A model generated the notes under the pieces. The model saw only the letters and a program-made list of their open reading frames with translations. It did not search any database and had not been told where the DNA came from. Both the position numbers and the translations under genes were made by a program. From Vibrio splendidus (GTDB taxonomy: Bacteria; Pseudomonadota; Gammaproteobacteria; Enterobacterales; Vibrionaceae): a stretch of DNA of 64,000 nucleotides. The DNA is taken from the NCBI RefSeq assembly GCF_003345295.1, contig NZ_CP031055.1, positions 1,364,001 to 1,428,000 on the forward strand. The letters are read 5' to 3'. Positions 34,175 to 42,954 of the stretch are shown here, piece after piece; position 1 is the first letter of the stretch; each line of letters begins with the position of its first letter.

Positions 34175-34639
34175 TTATTCCGTTACGGCTTCCTGTTTGA
34201 AGCATGGGCTCTTTAACGTGTTCATCTTTTCAATTTCGTTGGTTAAGCGTAGCGAGAGCAGGGCTTTTTGGTTTGAAGCAAAATCAAACATCACGATAGT
34301 CGCGGTGCCTATGGTCGTCAGTTTCTGCTGAGTTTTACTGACAATCGCGTATTCCATGGTGAATCGGTCATCTTGAATATCAGTGACACGAGAGCCAATC
34401 ATCAAGGTATCTGGATACGTGACTGGGCGGAAATACTTACAGTAAGTGTCACCAAGAACAGGGCCAACTTTGGTAATCGCCATCTCTTCCATCAGCTCAA
34501 CGTGCTTGAAAAAATCTAAGCGAGCGGTTTCGAAATAGCGAAAATATACGGCGTTGTTAACGTGATTGAGTGCGTCCATTTCTCCCCAAGCGACAGGGAT
34601 TTCTGTTACTACCGGGTAGTCAGATAATAGTGCTTCCAT
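34175..34639 (-). CDS. Acyl-CoA thioesterase, 4HBT/YbgC-like
   Basis: 154 residues of the hotdog fold: EIPVAWGEMDALNHVNNAVYFRYFETARLDFF, with the Asp of the MDALNHVNN motif in the expected catalytic position, and GTATIVMFDFASNQKALL. Hydrolyses acyl-CoA thioesters. AGAGAG precedes the ATG. An 18-bp repeat lies in its upstream region. Confidence 0.88.
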   Translation of the reverse strand: MEALLSDYPVVTEIPVAWGEMDALNHVNNAVYFRYFETARLDFFKHVELMEEMAITKVGPVLGDTYCKYFRPVTYPDTLMIGSRVTDIQDDRFTMEYAIVSKTQQKLTTIGTATIVMFDFASNQKALLSLRLTNEIEKMNTLKSPCFKQEAVTE

Positions 34640-34653
34640 GCGAACTCTCTTAT

Positions 34654-34703
34654 TGTTATCTGTGTAGTTAATGTTATCTGGGTAATTAATGTTATCGGCT
34701 TAT
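34654..34703. repeat. 18-bp tandem repeat
   Basis: TGTTATCTGTGTAGTTAA (34654), TGTTATCTGGGTAATTAA (34672) and a partial TGTTATCGGCTTAT (34690), in the 5' region of the thioesterase gene. Confidence 0.7.
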
Positions 34704-34859
34704 CCTTCATCGGGATAAGTTGTTATTGGAATAAAAACCCTACCGCTAAATTAACAAAACTGCAACACGTGTGATTTAAGTTTTTGAAGCTTGAAACCAC
34801 ACAATGTCAGTGACTTAGTCTTTCATTACTTAATGACTTAAACGCTTTTGCTCTATAAC

Positions 34860-36695
34860 TTAGCTACTCAGGTGTTTGAATTGCAGTTCAACTAGGCGTT
34901 GGTACAATTCGCAGCTATTGATGAGAGACTGGTGGTCGCCGATGTCTACTAGCTGTCCTTTATCGAGCACCGCAATCTGGTCGGCGTGTTTAATTGTTGA
35001 TAATCGATGGGCGATAATGATCGTCGTTCTACCACGCATTAACTCTTCTAAAGCTTGTTGAACGTGATGCTCACTTTCGCTGTCTAGTGCGCTGGTTGCT
35101 TCATCTAACAATAGAATATTCGGATCTTTTAGGATGGCACGAGCGATGGCAATGCGTTGTCTTTGTCCGCCAGACAATCTCACGCCACGTTCACCAAGAA
35201 AGCTGTGATAGCCTTCAGGCAAGTTCTGAATGAACTCGTGCGCGTGCGCTTTTTTCGCCGCTTCGATCACTTGCTCGTCCGTTGCTTCTGGGTTTCCGTA
35301 TCGGATGTTATGGAACACATCGTTACTGAACAGAGCAGGCTGCTGAGGAACTAATGCCATCTGCTTTCTTAGCTCATTTGGATCAAACTGATTCAGTTCA
35401 ACACCGCCTAATGTTACTTTACCTACTTGTGGGTCGTAGAAACGTTGCAGCAGTTCAAATAGGGTGGTTTTACCTGCACCTGACGGGCCAACCAATGCCA
35501 ACACTTTACCTTCATGAGCCGTTAGCGTGAGGTTGCTTGTTGCGGGCTGGTCTGGTCTTGATGGGTAACAGAAGGTCACATCATCAAAAGCAACTTCTGG
35601 TGTCACGTTATCCAGTGGTGTTGGGTTTTCAACAGGCGCAACAATGTGGCTTTCAACTTGTAGAATTTCAATTAATCGTTCTGTCGCACCTGCCGCACGT
35701 TGCAATTCACCCATCACTTCAGAAATCGTACCTAGTGATGAAGCAACCATGATCGCATAGAAGACAAATGCAGCCAGATCACCCGCCGACATAGTGCCGT
35801 TAATAACATCACTGCCGCCAACCCAAAGCATGCCTGCAATCGCGCTGAACACGATAACAATTACACCAGAAATAAGAATCGCGCGCTGTTTAACGCGCTG
35901 GCGTCCAATCTCATAAGCCTTTTCCACTTCTACCGCGAATGAAGCTTTCTCTTGCGCTTCTCGGCTGTAGCTTTGCACCGTTTTAATATGCTCAATCGCT
36001 TCACCTGCGTAAGACCCTACATCAGACATAGAATCTTGGCTTTGACGAGATAGGGCTCTTACACGACGCCCGTACACAAGAATTGGAATCAAGATAAACG
36101 GCACCGACGCCAATACAATCAACGTCAGCTTAATATTGGTCGCAAACAGCATGATGATTGCACCAATACACATCAACGCGCTGCGCATCGCCATAGAGAA
36201 CGACGAACCTATGATGCTTTGAAGCAGAGTGGTATCCGTTGTGATGCGCGACATGATGTCGCCACTGCCATTGGTTTCGAAGTAACTCGGATGCAGCGTC
36301 ACGACATGATTGAAAACTGACAAGCGAATGTCCGCACTTACACGTTCCCCAACAGAAGAAACCAAATAGAAGCGGAAGAAAGTACCAATCGAGATCAATA
36401 CGACCACGACCATGATGAACTGAATTGCGCTGCCTAAATCTGAGAGTGATTGTTGGCTAAAACCTTGGTCGATAAGAAGACGAATACCGTGTCCGACTGA
36501 AAGGGTTAAGCTCGCCGTAAAGATCAGGGCGAGTAGTGCGACGAGCACTCGACCTTTATAAGGCTGAATGAATTTGCTTAGCTCAAATAAAATGCTGAGG
36601 CTTTTTTTCTCTGGCTTGGGCTCTGGCGCTTGTTGAGTCGATCGCTGAGTCTGTCGCTGGTTCGAGTCGAGCGTAGAAGAGACATCGTTTTGCAT
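34860..36695 (-). CDS. ABC exporter, MsbA/multidrug type
   Basis: 611 residues: an N-terminal six-helix transmembrane domain (about 45-340) fused to one nucleotide-binding domain with Walker A GPSGAGKTT, Q-loop PQQPALFS, signature LSGGQRQRIAIARA, Walker B NILLLDEATSALD and H-loop AHRLST. Works as a homodimer exporting lipids or drugs; the family resemblance includes Vibrio VcaM-like exporters. AAGGCAG precedes the ATG. A heptanucleotide repeat lies 37-92 bp upstream and could affect expression. Confidence 0.88.
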   Translation of the reverse strand: MQNDVSSTLDSNQRQTQRSTQQAPEPKPEKKSLSILFELSKFIQPYKGRVLVALLALIFTASLTLSVGHGIRLLIDQGFSQQSLSDLGSAIQFIMVVVVLISIGTFFRFYLVSSVGERVSADIRLSVFNHVVTLHPSYFETNGSGDIMSRITTDTTLLQSIIGSSFSMAMRSALMCIGAIIMLFATNIKLTLIVLASVPFILIPILVYGRRVRALSRQSQDSMSDVGSYAGEAIEHIKTVQSYSREAQEKASFAVEVEKAYEIGRQRVKQRAILISGVIVIVFSAIAGMLWVGGSDVINGTMSAGDLAAFVFYAIMVASSLGTISEVMGELQRAAGATERLIEILQVESHIVAPVENPTPLDNVTPEVAFDDVTFCYPSRPDQPATSNLTLTAHEGKVLALVGPSGAGKTTLFELLQRFYDPQVGKVTLGGVELNQFDPNELRKQMALVPQQPALFSNDVFHNIRYGNPEATDEQVIEAAKKAHAHEFIQNLPEGYHSFLGERGVRLSGGQRQRIAIARAILKDPNILLLDEATSALDSESEHHVQQALEELMRGRTTIIIAHRLSTIKHADQIAVLDKGQLVDIGDHQSLINSCELYQRLVELQFKHLSS

Positions 36696-36731
36696 ATGAC
36701 TGCCTTAATGTGTTGTCGCTTTAAAAATAGA

Positions 36732-36787
36732 TGGCTTATTACTTATTACTTGTTACTTGTTACTTCTTGCTTATGGTTTATGGCTTG
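36732..36787. repeat. 7-bp tandem repeat upstream of ABC exporter
   Basis: Eight contiguous heptamers: TGGCTTA, TTACTTA, TTACTTG, TTACTTG, TTACTTC, TTGCTTA, TGGTTTA, TGGCTTG. Lies between the ABC exporter start (36695) and its likely promoter. Confidence 0.8.
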
Positions 36788-37271
36788 TTGCCAGTACTGC
36801 GCGTTGTTCGCTGGGAAGTAGTTGTTGTTGAGAATAGAACCCATTAAAGCATTTATTGCGCTGTGACGCTCCCTAGGAAATTCAATTTCCAATATTTCAT
36901 CATAACCAACTGCATAGTTCAAAACGACATTAAAGGAAAACTAAGCATTCTGGTCCAGTCAGTTCGATAGGAAAACGAGGGATTTAACCCTAATTTTTAT
37001 GCAAGCAAATTGGCGTTAATAGGAGAGTGCGCTCATAAGTTAGCAATCGAGCAATGATTTATAAATTGACAGTAAAACGATTGCTTTTTGTCTCGATATT
37101 AACTTTATCAATGACTTGCAATTTTTGGTTGTAAGACCAGTTATAGCGACTGTTTTTTGTGCAATATTTGTTACAAAAATTCAACAAAGTAGTTTTTTAT
37201 ACATTTTTCTTGCATAAAACCTCGGATTGAATAGAATAACCAACAAATGACAATTAATGCAGTATTGTGGC
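36788..37271. promoter_or_regulatory. Intergenic region between ABC exporter and artP
   Basis: About 480 bp, AT-rich toward artP, with no credible gene. It must hold the promoters of both divergent units. The stretch TTGAATAGAATAACC at 37228-37242 loosely resembles half of an ArgR box, which would fit arginine control of art genes, but the match is weak. Confidence 0.3.
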
Positions 37272-38000
37272 ATGAGTATTCAAGTAAAGAGCATCAACAA
37301 ATCATACGGTGATACCCAAGTTCTTCATGACATCAGCTTCGACTGTGAGAGTGGCGAAACCTTGGTATTGCTTGGCCCAAGCGGCGCGGGCAAGAGTTCA
37401 CTACTGCGTGTTTTGAACCTGCTAGAAATCGCGGACAACGGCGAATTAGACATTGCTAACGAGCAATTCGACTTTGCTGGTCAGATCCAAGAGAAGCAAG
37501 GGCTTAAACTGCGTCGTAAAGTCGGCATGGTGTTCCAGCAATACAACTTATGGCCACACATGACGGTGATGGAAAACTTGATTGAAGCACCAACGAAAGT
37601 TGCGGGTTTGGACAAGCAAGAGGCGATCAAGCAAGCTCAAGAAGTACTAAAGACACTTCAACTTGAAGATAAAGCTGACGCTTGGCCACTTCAACTGTCT
37701 GGCGGTCAACAACAGCGTGTTGCGATTGCACGTGCGCTGATGATGAAACCGGATGTGTTGTTGTTTGATGAGCCAACAGCGGCGCTTGATCCTGAGATCA
37801 CCAACCAAGTCGTGAGCATTATTAAAGAATTGAGCGGAACGGGCATTACCCAAGTGGTCGTAACGCACGAAGTCGATTTCGCGAAGAAGATTGCTAGCCA
37901 CGTTCTGTACCTAGAGAAAGGGTACATCGTTGAACACGGCACCAGCGATTCATTCGTTAATCCGCAGACACCTGAGTTTGCTGAATATTTGACTCATTAA
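37272..38000 (+). CDS. artP: Arginine ABC transporter ATP-binding protein
   Basis: 242 residues starting MSIQVKSINKSYG, aligned with E. coli ArtP; an ATG 15 bp upstream is rejected. Walker A GPSGAGKSS, Q-loop FQQYNLWPHMTV, signature LSGGQQQRVAIARALMM, Walker B VLLFDEPTAALDPE, H-loop THEVDF. Powers arginine import with ArtQ and ArtM encoded downstream. Confidence 0.93.
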   Translation: MSIQVKSINKSYGDTQVLHDISFDCESGETLVLLGPSGAGKSSLLRVLNLLEIADNGELDIANEQFDFAGQIQEKQGLKLRRKVGMVFQQYNLWPHMTVMENLIEAPTKVAGLDKQEAIKQAQEVLKTLQLEDKADAWPLQLSGGQQQRVAIARALMMKPDVLLFDEPTAALDPEITNQVVSIIKELSGTGITQVVVTHEVDFAKKIASHVLYLEKGYIVEHGTSDSFVNPQTPEFAEYLTH

Positions 38001-38120
38001 GTAAGTCACTTATTAAAAGAAAGTTGACTCACTAGATTTAGCTAAAAACAACATCGATCAAAACAATCAAATTATAAGAATGGCCACAGGCCGCTATCAA
38101 ACAGTATTCGGAGTAACAAC

Positions 38121-38852
38121 ATGAAAAAGATTCTACTAGCTTCACTTATCGGCCTTGCTTCTTTCAACGCAGCGGCGCAAGAAGAAATCAAATTCGCAAT
38201 GGAAGCAACTTACGCACCATTCGAATACATGGACGAGAACAATCAAATCCAAGGTTTTGACGTAGACCTAGCAAACGCACTTTGTGAAGAATTGAAAGCA
38301 ACGTGTACTTTCCACAACCAAGCATTCGATAGCTTAATTCCTGCTCTTAAATTCAAACGTTACGATGCGGCTATCTCGGCAATGGACATCACTGAAGCGC
38401 GTCTTCAACAAGTGAACTTCTCTAACGCATATTACGACAACTCTGCAGCATTCATCTCTTTCGAAGGCAAAGTAGCAGACCAAGCAGCACTAGAAGGTAA
38501 GCGTGTTGGTGTTCAAAACGGTTCTACTCACCAGAGCTTCCTACTTGAGCAAATGACTGGCGTAACAGCGGTACCTTACTCAAGCTACCAAGATGCATTC
38601 ATCGACATGAAAAACGGTCGTATCGATTCTGTGTTCGGTGACACAGCCGTTGTAGCAGAATGGTTCAAGAAAGAAGACAACCTAACGTACGTTGGCGACC
38701 AAGTAACAAACCAAGAGTACTTCGGTAACGGCTTTGGTATCGCAGTAAACAAGAGCAATCAAGAACTTGTAGACCAGCTTAACGTTGCACTTGCAGCAGT
38801 GAAAGCGAACGGCGAATACGACAAGATCTTCAACAAGTACTTCGGTAAGTAA
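38121..38852 (+). CDS. artI: Arginine-binding periplasmic protein
   Basis: 243 residues with a signal peptide (MKKILLASLIGLASFNAAA) and the family-3 solute-binding fold: IKFAMEATYAPFEYMDENNQIQGFDVDLANALC, FDSLIPALKFKRYDAAISAMDIT and DAFIDMKNGRIDSVFGD. Delivers arginine (possibly ornithine) to ArtQM. E. coli has two such proteins, ArtI and ArtJ; with a single copy here the choice of name is arbitrary. Four bases separate it from artQ. Confidence 0.9.
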   Translation: MKKILLASLIGLASFNAAAQEEIKFAMEATYAPFEYMDENNQIQGFDVDLANALCEELKATCTFHNQAFDSLIPALKFKRYDAAISAMDITEARLQQVNFSNAYYDNSAAFISFEGKVADQAALEGKRVGVQNGSTHQSFLLEQMTGVTAVPYSSYQDAFIDMKNGRIDSVFGDTAVVAEWFKKEDNLTYVGDQVTNQEYFGNGFGIAVNKSNQELVDQLNVALAAVKANGEYDKIFNKYFGK

Positions 38853-38855
38853 TTT

Positions 38856-39542
38856 ATGGAATTAACGGGTTACTCTTTAGGGCTCGTCGAAGCAAGCTGG
38901 ATGACTGTTCAGCTTGCATTCGTAAGCCTATTGGTTGGATTGGTTCTAGCAGTTTTGTTTGCAAGTGGTGAGATGTCTCGTCGTATTGCAATCAAATGGC
39001 CAACGACTGCATTTGTGACGATTGTTCGTGGTTTACCAGAAATTCTGGTCGTACTGTTTATCTACTTTGGTTCGACACAAGTTCTGTTCATGATCACTGG
39101 CGACTTCATCGAAGTGAGCCCGTTCTTATCTGGTGTTGTTGCACTGTCACTTATCTTTGCTTCTTACGCTTCACAAACCATCCGTGGTGCTTTGAAAGCA
39201 GTTAGCAAAGGGCAGAGAGAAGCAGCAAGCGCGCTTGGTATCTCTCAATCACGTTCATTCTTTCGTATCGTGTTACCTCAAGCGGTAAGACACGCGCTAC
39301 CTGGGTTAACCAACCAATGGTTAGTGTTACTGAAAGACACCGCATTAGTATCGCTAATTGGCGTAACGGATTTGCTGAAACAAGCACAACTAACATCAGC
39401 TGCAACGCACGAAGCATTCACTTGGTACGCGACAGCAGCAGCAATCTACTTGGTCATCACTTTAATCACACAAAGATTGGTAAAAGTGATTGATAGTAAG
39501 TTCTCTATTCAAGGTTTGGGTAACAAAGGGGCAATGGCATGA
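38856..39542 (+). CDS. artQ: Arginine ABC transporter permease
   Basis: 228 residues, about five membrane segments, with the permease EAA loop SKGQREAASALGISQSRSFFRIVLPQAVRHALPGL. Forms the channel with ArtM. The stop overlaps the artM ATG (ATGA), indicating translational coupling. Confidence 0.92.
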   Translation: MELTGYSLGLVEASWMTVQLAFVSLLVGLVLAVLFASGEMSRRIAIKWPTTAFVTIVRGLPEILVVLFIYFGSTQVLFMITGDFIEVSPFLSGVVALSLIFASYASQTIRGALKAVSKGQREAASALGISQSRSFFRIVLPQAVRHALPGLTNQWLVLLKDTALVSLIGVTDLLKQAQLTSAATHEAFTWYATAAAIYLVITLITQRLVKVIDSKFSIQGLGNKGAMA

Positions 39543-40207
39543 ATCAACAATACCTCTCTCAAATGCTTGAAGGCTTAGCGACTAGCCTTCAACTCACAGG
39601 CGCTTCATTGCTGGTTGGTTGTATCTTATCGTTGTTAATGACAGTAACGCTGATCCTTAGATTACCAGTAATACATTGGTTCACTCGTGGCCTTATTACG
39701 CTGTTCACCGGCACACCATTATTGGTGCAAATCTTCTTGGTGTATTACGGCCCGGGTCAGTTCGATTGGATTCGTGAAAGCTTCCTATGGACTTGGTTAA
39801 GTCAACCTTGGTTCTGTGCGATGTTGGCATTGGCTTTGAACACGGCGGCATACAGCACGCTACTGTTTAGAGGCGCATTCAACGCGATACCTGCAGGGCA
39901 GTGGGAAGCATGTCGTGCACTTGGCATGGACAAAATCGCAACGCTTAAAGTGTTACTTCCATACGCACTACGCCGGGCCGTTCCTGCTTACTCGAACGAA
40001 GTGATTCTAGTCTTCAAAGGCACGTCACTGGCAAGCACCATCACCATCATGGATTTGATGGGCTACGCTCAGCGTATCAACGGCCAAACCTACGACACAC
40101 TCACCGTGTTCGGTATTGCTGGCGCATTCTACTTAGCAGTGAACGGTGTACTAACGTTGATCTTCCGCCAAGTAGAGAAGAAAGCCCTCGCATTCGAAGC
40201 CGCGTAA
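39539..40207 (+). CDS. artM: Arginine ABC transporter permease
   Basis: 222 residues, the same length as E. coli ArtM as I recall it, with FTGTPLLVQIFLVYYGPGQF and EAA loop PAGQWEACRALGMDKIATLKVLLPYALRRAVPAYSNE. Overlaps artQ by four bases and ends the operon before a strong terminator. Confidence 0.93.
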   Translation: MNQQYLSQMLEGLATSLQLTGASLLVGCILSLLMTVTLILRLPVIHWFTRGLITLFTGTPLLVQIFLVYYGPGQFDWIRESFLWTWLSQPWFCAMLALALNTAAYSTLLFRGAFNAIPAGQWEACRALGMDKIATLKVLLPYALRRAVPAYSNEVILVFKGTSLASTITIMDLMGYAQRINGQTYDTLTVFGIAGAFYLAVNGVLTLIFRQVEKKALAFEAA

Positions 40208-40237
40208 GCTAGCCACTCACAAGCTTAACTAACGTAT

Positions 40238-40278
40238 AAAGCCTGCCATTTATGTTCGCATAGATGGCAGGCTTTTTT
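40238..40278 (+). terminator. Terminator of artPIQM
   Basis: AAAGCCTGCCAT / ATGGCAGGCTTT with a 14-base loop, then TTTTG. Confidence 0.9.
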
Positions 40279-40920
40279 GTGTTTGGGGTATGCGTACAGG
40301 TGCTATTTTTATATCCAGTAGTTCGGTTTTTTTGCGAAATTCATACTATATGGAAATATTCTGCATTTTGTCATTCAATGAGCCTATCTATGTTTTAAGT
40401 CACTGAAATACTGTGATTAATTGTGGTAGAGTTCCGCTCATATGAAACTAGATAGAATACTTCTGTATTTAAATGCAGAATTTTTCTGTCTAAGAACTGT
40501 TAAATGTCACTACTTTTTAGGTTGTGTTTTTAGTGTTTTATATACGCTTTGTTTACTGTTTTACCATGCTGTTTGTTGAGGTTTTTACAAATAGCAAAGC
40601 TTAAAAGTAGCGTCGATTGTGCTGTCACTTTCATTGGTTAACTTGTATTTCGTCAATTTGTAAATTGCGGTTTTTTAGCTTTCCAATGTGGCTTTATTTT
40701 CAATTCGTCAGCTAGTTTTTGATTTTAGGTTTGAAATCTAAAAGGGTGTTTATAAGCGTTCGTAAACTGTTTAATTATTAGTTTTTTGTCATCTTCGTAA
40801 AGTGTTTTCTACGGAGTTCAAAGTTAATAATTAAGTGGCTTTAAATCGTGATTGTTTACGTTATTATTCCAATTCGTTATGCACTTGTATTTGTTTGGTT
40901 TCAAACTGATCGTGAGCATT
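40279..40920. other. Gene-free AT-rich stretch before the cassette block
   Basis: About 640 bp in which I see no supported gene. It contains the hairpin repeat copy at 40441-40508 and otherwise T-rich, stop-laden sequence that may be a decayed gene. It forms the left boundary of the second cassette-like block. Confidence 0.5.
40441..40508. repeat. Hairpin repeat, copy 2
   Basis: Shares CTAGAtAGAATa...TGTATTTAAaTGCAGAATTtTTCTGTCT...CTGTTAaATGT with 10086-10153. AGATAGAA still pairs with TTCTGTCT by one wobble. Ends in GTTAAAT, which fits the GTTRRRY integron core consensus. Confidence 0.5.
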
Positions 40921-41016
40921 TAACAAGCACTTTAAACGGAACAAAAACAGTTGGCTACGTTTCGCTTCGCTCCACATTATAGCCAACCATTTTTGTCCGC
41001 TTAAGTGGGCGTTAGC
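40921..41016 (+). repeat. attC-like site 5
   Basis: TAACAAGCACTTTAAACGGAACAAAAACAGTTGGCTACG...GCCAACCATTTTTGTCCGCTTAAGTGGGCGTTAGC: the two arms are almost fully complementary, CGGAACAAAAA on the left has one extra A against CGGACAAAAA on the right (the extrahelical base expected of attC), and the loop contains TTTCGCTTCGCT. Confidence 0.8.
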
Positions 41017-41030
41017 AGTACAAGGAAGTT

Positions 41031-41462
41031 ATGAGCAAGCAAATTTGGGAAATCACAGTTCAAGACTTATCGGATCATAGTGTCTGGCAGTTTCCTATGT
41101 GGAAAGACGATAGTTTTGATGAAACCGTTATTGTTCCTGCAAGTGAAAGTGATGCTTTAGATCCTAATTCAAACATTATCGTCAGAGCTAAATTTCTCGA
41201 TTCAGAAGGCTTTGAGTTTGTTGGTTTTATAAATTACGGTTTAACTGAGATTGAATATTCTCAACCATGTATGTTCGTAAAAGATGAGGTTGTAGGTTTT
41301 TGGTTTGGTATTTCTAAACCAAGTAAAGCTGACTTAACTAAGCTTAATTTTCCAATTGTAGCAACTTCAACCCCAGTTTATGGGTTAAAACCTAAGTCAG
41401 TAATCATTGAAGGCTACGGCTATATAAATGAGGGTTCTAGCAGTTGTGTAGTGCACTGCTAA
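41031..41462 (+). CDS. Cassette-borne hypothetical protein
   Basis: 143 residues, no recognised family. Mostly beta strands with IWEITVQDLSDHSVWQFPMWKDD at the start and a Cys-containing C-terminus (SSSCVVHC). CAAGGAAG precedes the ATG. The gene lies between two clear attC-like sites, 14 bp after the first and overlapping the second with its stop codon, the exact layout of an integron cassette. Confidence 0.75.
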   Translation: MSKQIWEITVQDLSDHSVWQFPMWKDDSFDETVIVPASESDALDPNSNIIVRAKFLDSEGFEFVGFINYGLTEIEYSQPCMFVKDEVVGFWFGISKPSKADLTKLNFPIVATSTPVYGLKPKSVIIEGYGYINEGSSSCVVHC

Positions 41463-41554
41463 CAAGGCACTTAAACGGAACTAAAACAGTGGGTTACGTT
41501 TCGCTTCGCTACACATTTTAACCCACAATTTTAGTCCGCTTAGTGCGGCGTTAG
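41460..41554 (+). repeat. attC-like site 6
   Basis: TAACAAGGCACTTAAACGGAACTAAAACAGTGGGTTACG...AACCCACAATTTTAGTCCGCTTAGTGCGGCGTTAG. Sister of site 5 with the same extra A and the same TTTCGCTTCGCT loop; arms carry compensated differences (TTGGCTA vs GGGTTA). The TAA is the stop codon of the preceding gene. Confidence 0.85.
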
Positions 41555-41571
41555 TTGCTCAAAGGTAAATC

Positions 41572-41964
41572 ATGGAAATAGCGAATATCTTAGAAAGTCT
41601 AGAGCAAATCAGTGGGAGTGAACTAGTCTATTGTTCGATTCCATTTATGGATGTTATGACAGAGGTTTATGTTGTTGGGCAGGTACAAACAGATGTTCCA
41701 GGCATTGTACTTGGTGAACGAGAGCCATATTTGTCACACAAAACAGTCTCAGAGTTTATTGCAGAACTTCGAACTTTTGGTGCAAGGTTTCAAAATAGTG
41801 ATTTTCTCATCGAGTTGACACACATACTCAATGATAAAGAATATGAGTTGCGTTATTACAGATTAAACCGCATAGAAATAGCAGAAAGCAGTGTTACATT
41901 GTTTACAGAAAACTCTGAGGTCTACGATTTCAGAGAACGATATGTAGAGCCTGAGCTGGAATAG
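41572..41964 (+). CDS. Cassette-borne hypothetical protein
   Basis: 130 residues, acidic, no signal peptide or membrane segment, no recognised motif. N-terminal helix IANILESLEQISGSE, then alternating strands and a helix. AAAGG upstream. Its right-hand attC was interrupted by the IS110-type element, whose left end begins 10 bp after the stop. Confidence 0.7.
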   Translation: MEIANILESLEQISGSELVYCSIPFMDVMTEVYVVGQVQTDVPGIVLGEREPYLSHKTVSEFIAELRTFGARFQNSDFLIELTHILNDKEYELRYYRLNRIEIAESSVTLFTENSEVYDFRERYVEPELE

Positions 41965-41994
41965 GCAACTAACAAACGACTATGGCGTCAATGA

Positions 41995-42950
41995 TTAGTT
42001 TTTGGCTGTATTTCCATCCCACATGGCGCCATCTCTCAGCATAGAGTTAAGGGTCACAACCATCTTTCGGACACACGCGATTATTGCGACTTTTTTAGGC
42101 TTTCCGGCAGCTAAAAGTCGAGCATAAGTCGCTTTGAATACAGGGTTACATTGCATGGCTGACATCATTGCCATATATAACACTGTGCGTACTTGCGCTC
42201 GACCGCCTTGGATCACGCGCTTACCTTTGTAGCGTCCACTTTCGCGTGTGATTGGAGCGACACCAATCAGTGATGCCGCTTGTTTATTCGTGATGTAACC
42301 AAGTTCAGGTACGTTGCTAATTATTGATGCGGCGGCAATGTTTCCTATTCCGGGGACGCTTTGCAATATTGTGTTTTTAGCCTGGTATTCAGGGCTATCT
42401 TCAATGAGTTTAACGAGCTTTTCTTCTAACTTGGTGATTTGATTTTTTATCGTGGTTAGCATTGGCTTGATAGTTGGATGGAGAGAAGCGGGAAGTATCT
42501 GGATTCGGTTTTTTCCATGGTTTGCATGGATAACAACTGGTTTCGGCGAATAACTAAGTCACTCATTAAACGTATGTTTTTTGGCTTTATTACAGTAAGA
42601 GCTGGTTTGATTGCTTCTCCATAGTGAGCGATCAACTCTGCATCTAAACGATCATTTTTAGCTCTGCGGCCAATAGCACCAGCGAATCGTTTTATGTGGA
42701 CAGGATTTGCTCTAACAATAGGTAGTTGAGCTTCTGCACATGCAAGAACAAAAGGCATTTCTAATCGGCCTGTTGCTTCAATAACTATACGTTCAGGATT
42801 ATGACTTTTAATTGTTTTGAGTGCTTTCTTGATTCCTTTTTCATTGTTCTCTACTGAGAAAAATAGGTCTAGTGGCCTGATATGGATGTCTAATTGTGTT
42901 TTGCCGGTATCAACTCCAACGTTGATGCTTTGATTGATTTTGGTATTCAT
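41995..42950 (-). pseudogene. IS110-family transposase, frameshifted
   Basis: DEDD-type transposase/recombinase split in two frames. Residues 1-164 (42950-42456) include the N-terminal RuvC-like domain: VDTGKTQLDI, VIEATG and KNDRLDAELIA carry the acidic residues. The C-terminal part (42462-41995) has SVPGIGNIAAASIIS...SLIGVAPITRESGRYKGKR with the catalytic Ser region. The run of six A (minus strand, 42514-42509) should be seven: with one more A the frames join as MEKNRIQILPASLHPTIKPML. A single-base loss therefore explains the break; programmed frameshifting at the A-run is a less likely alternative. Confidence 0.85.
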
Positions 42951-42954
42951 AATA

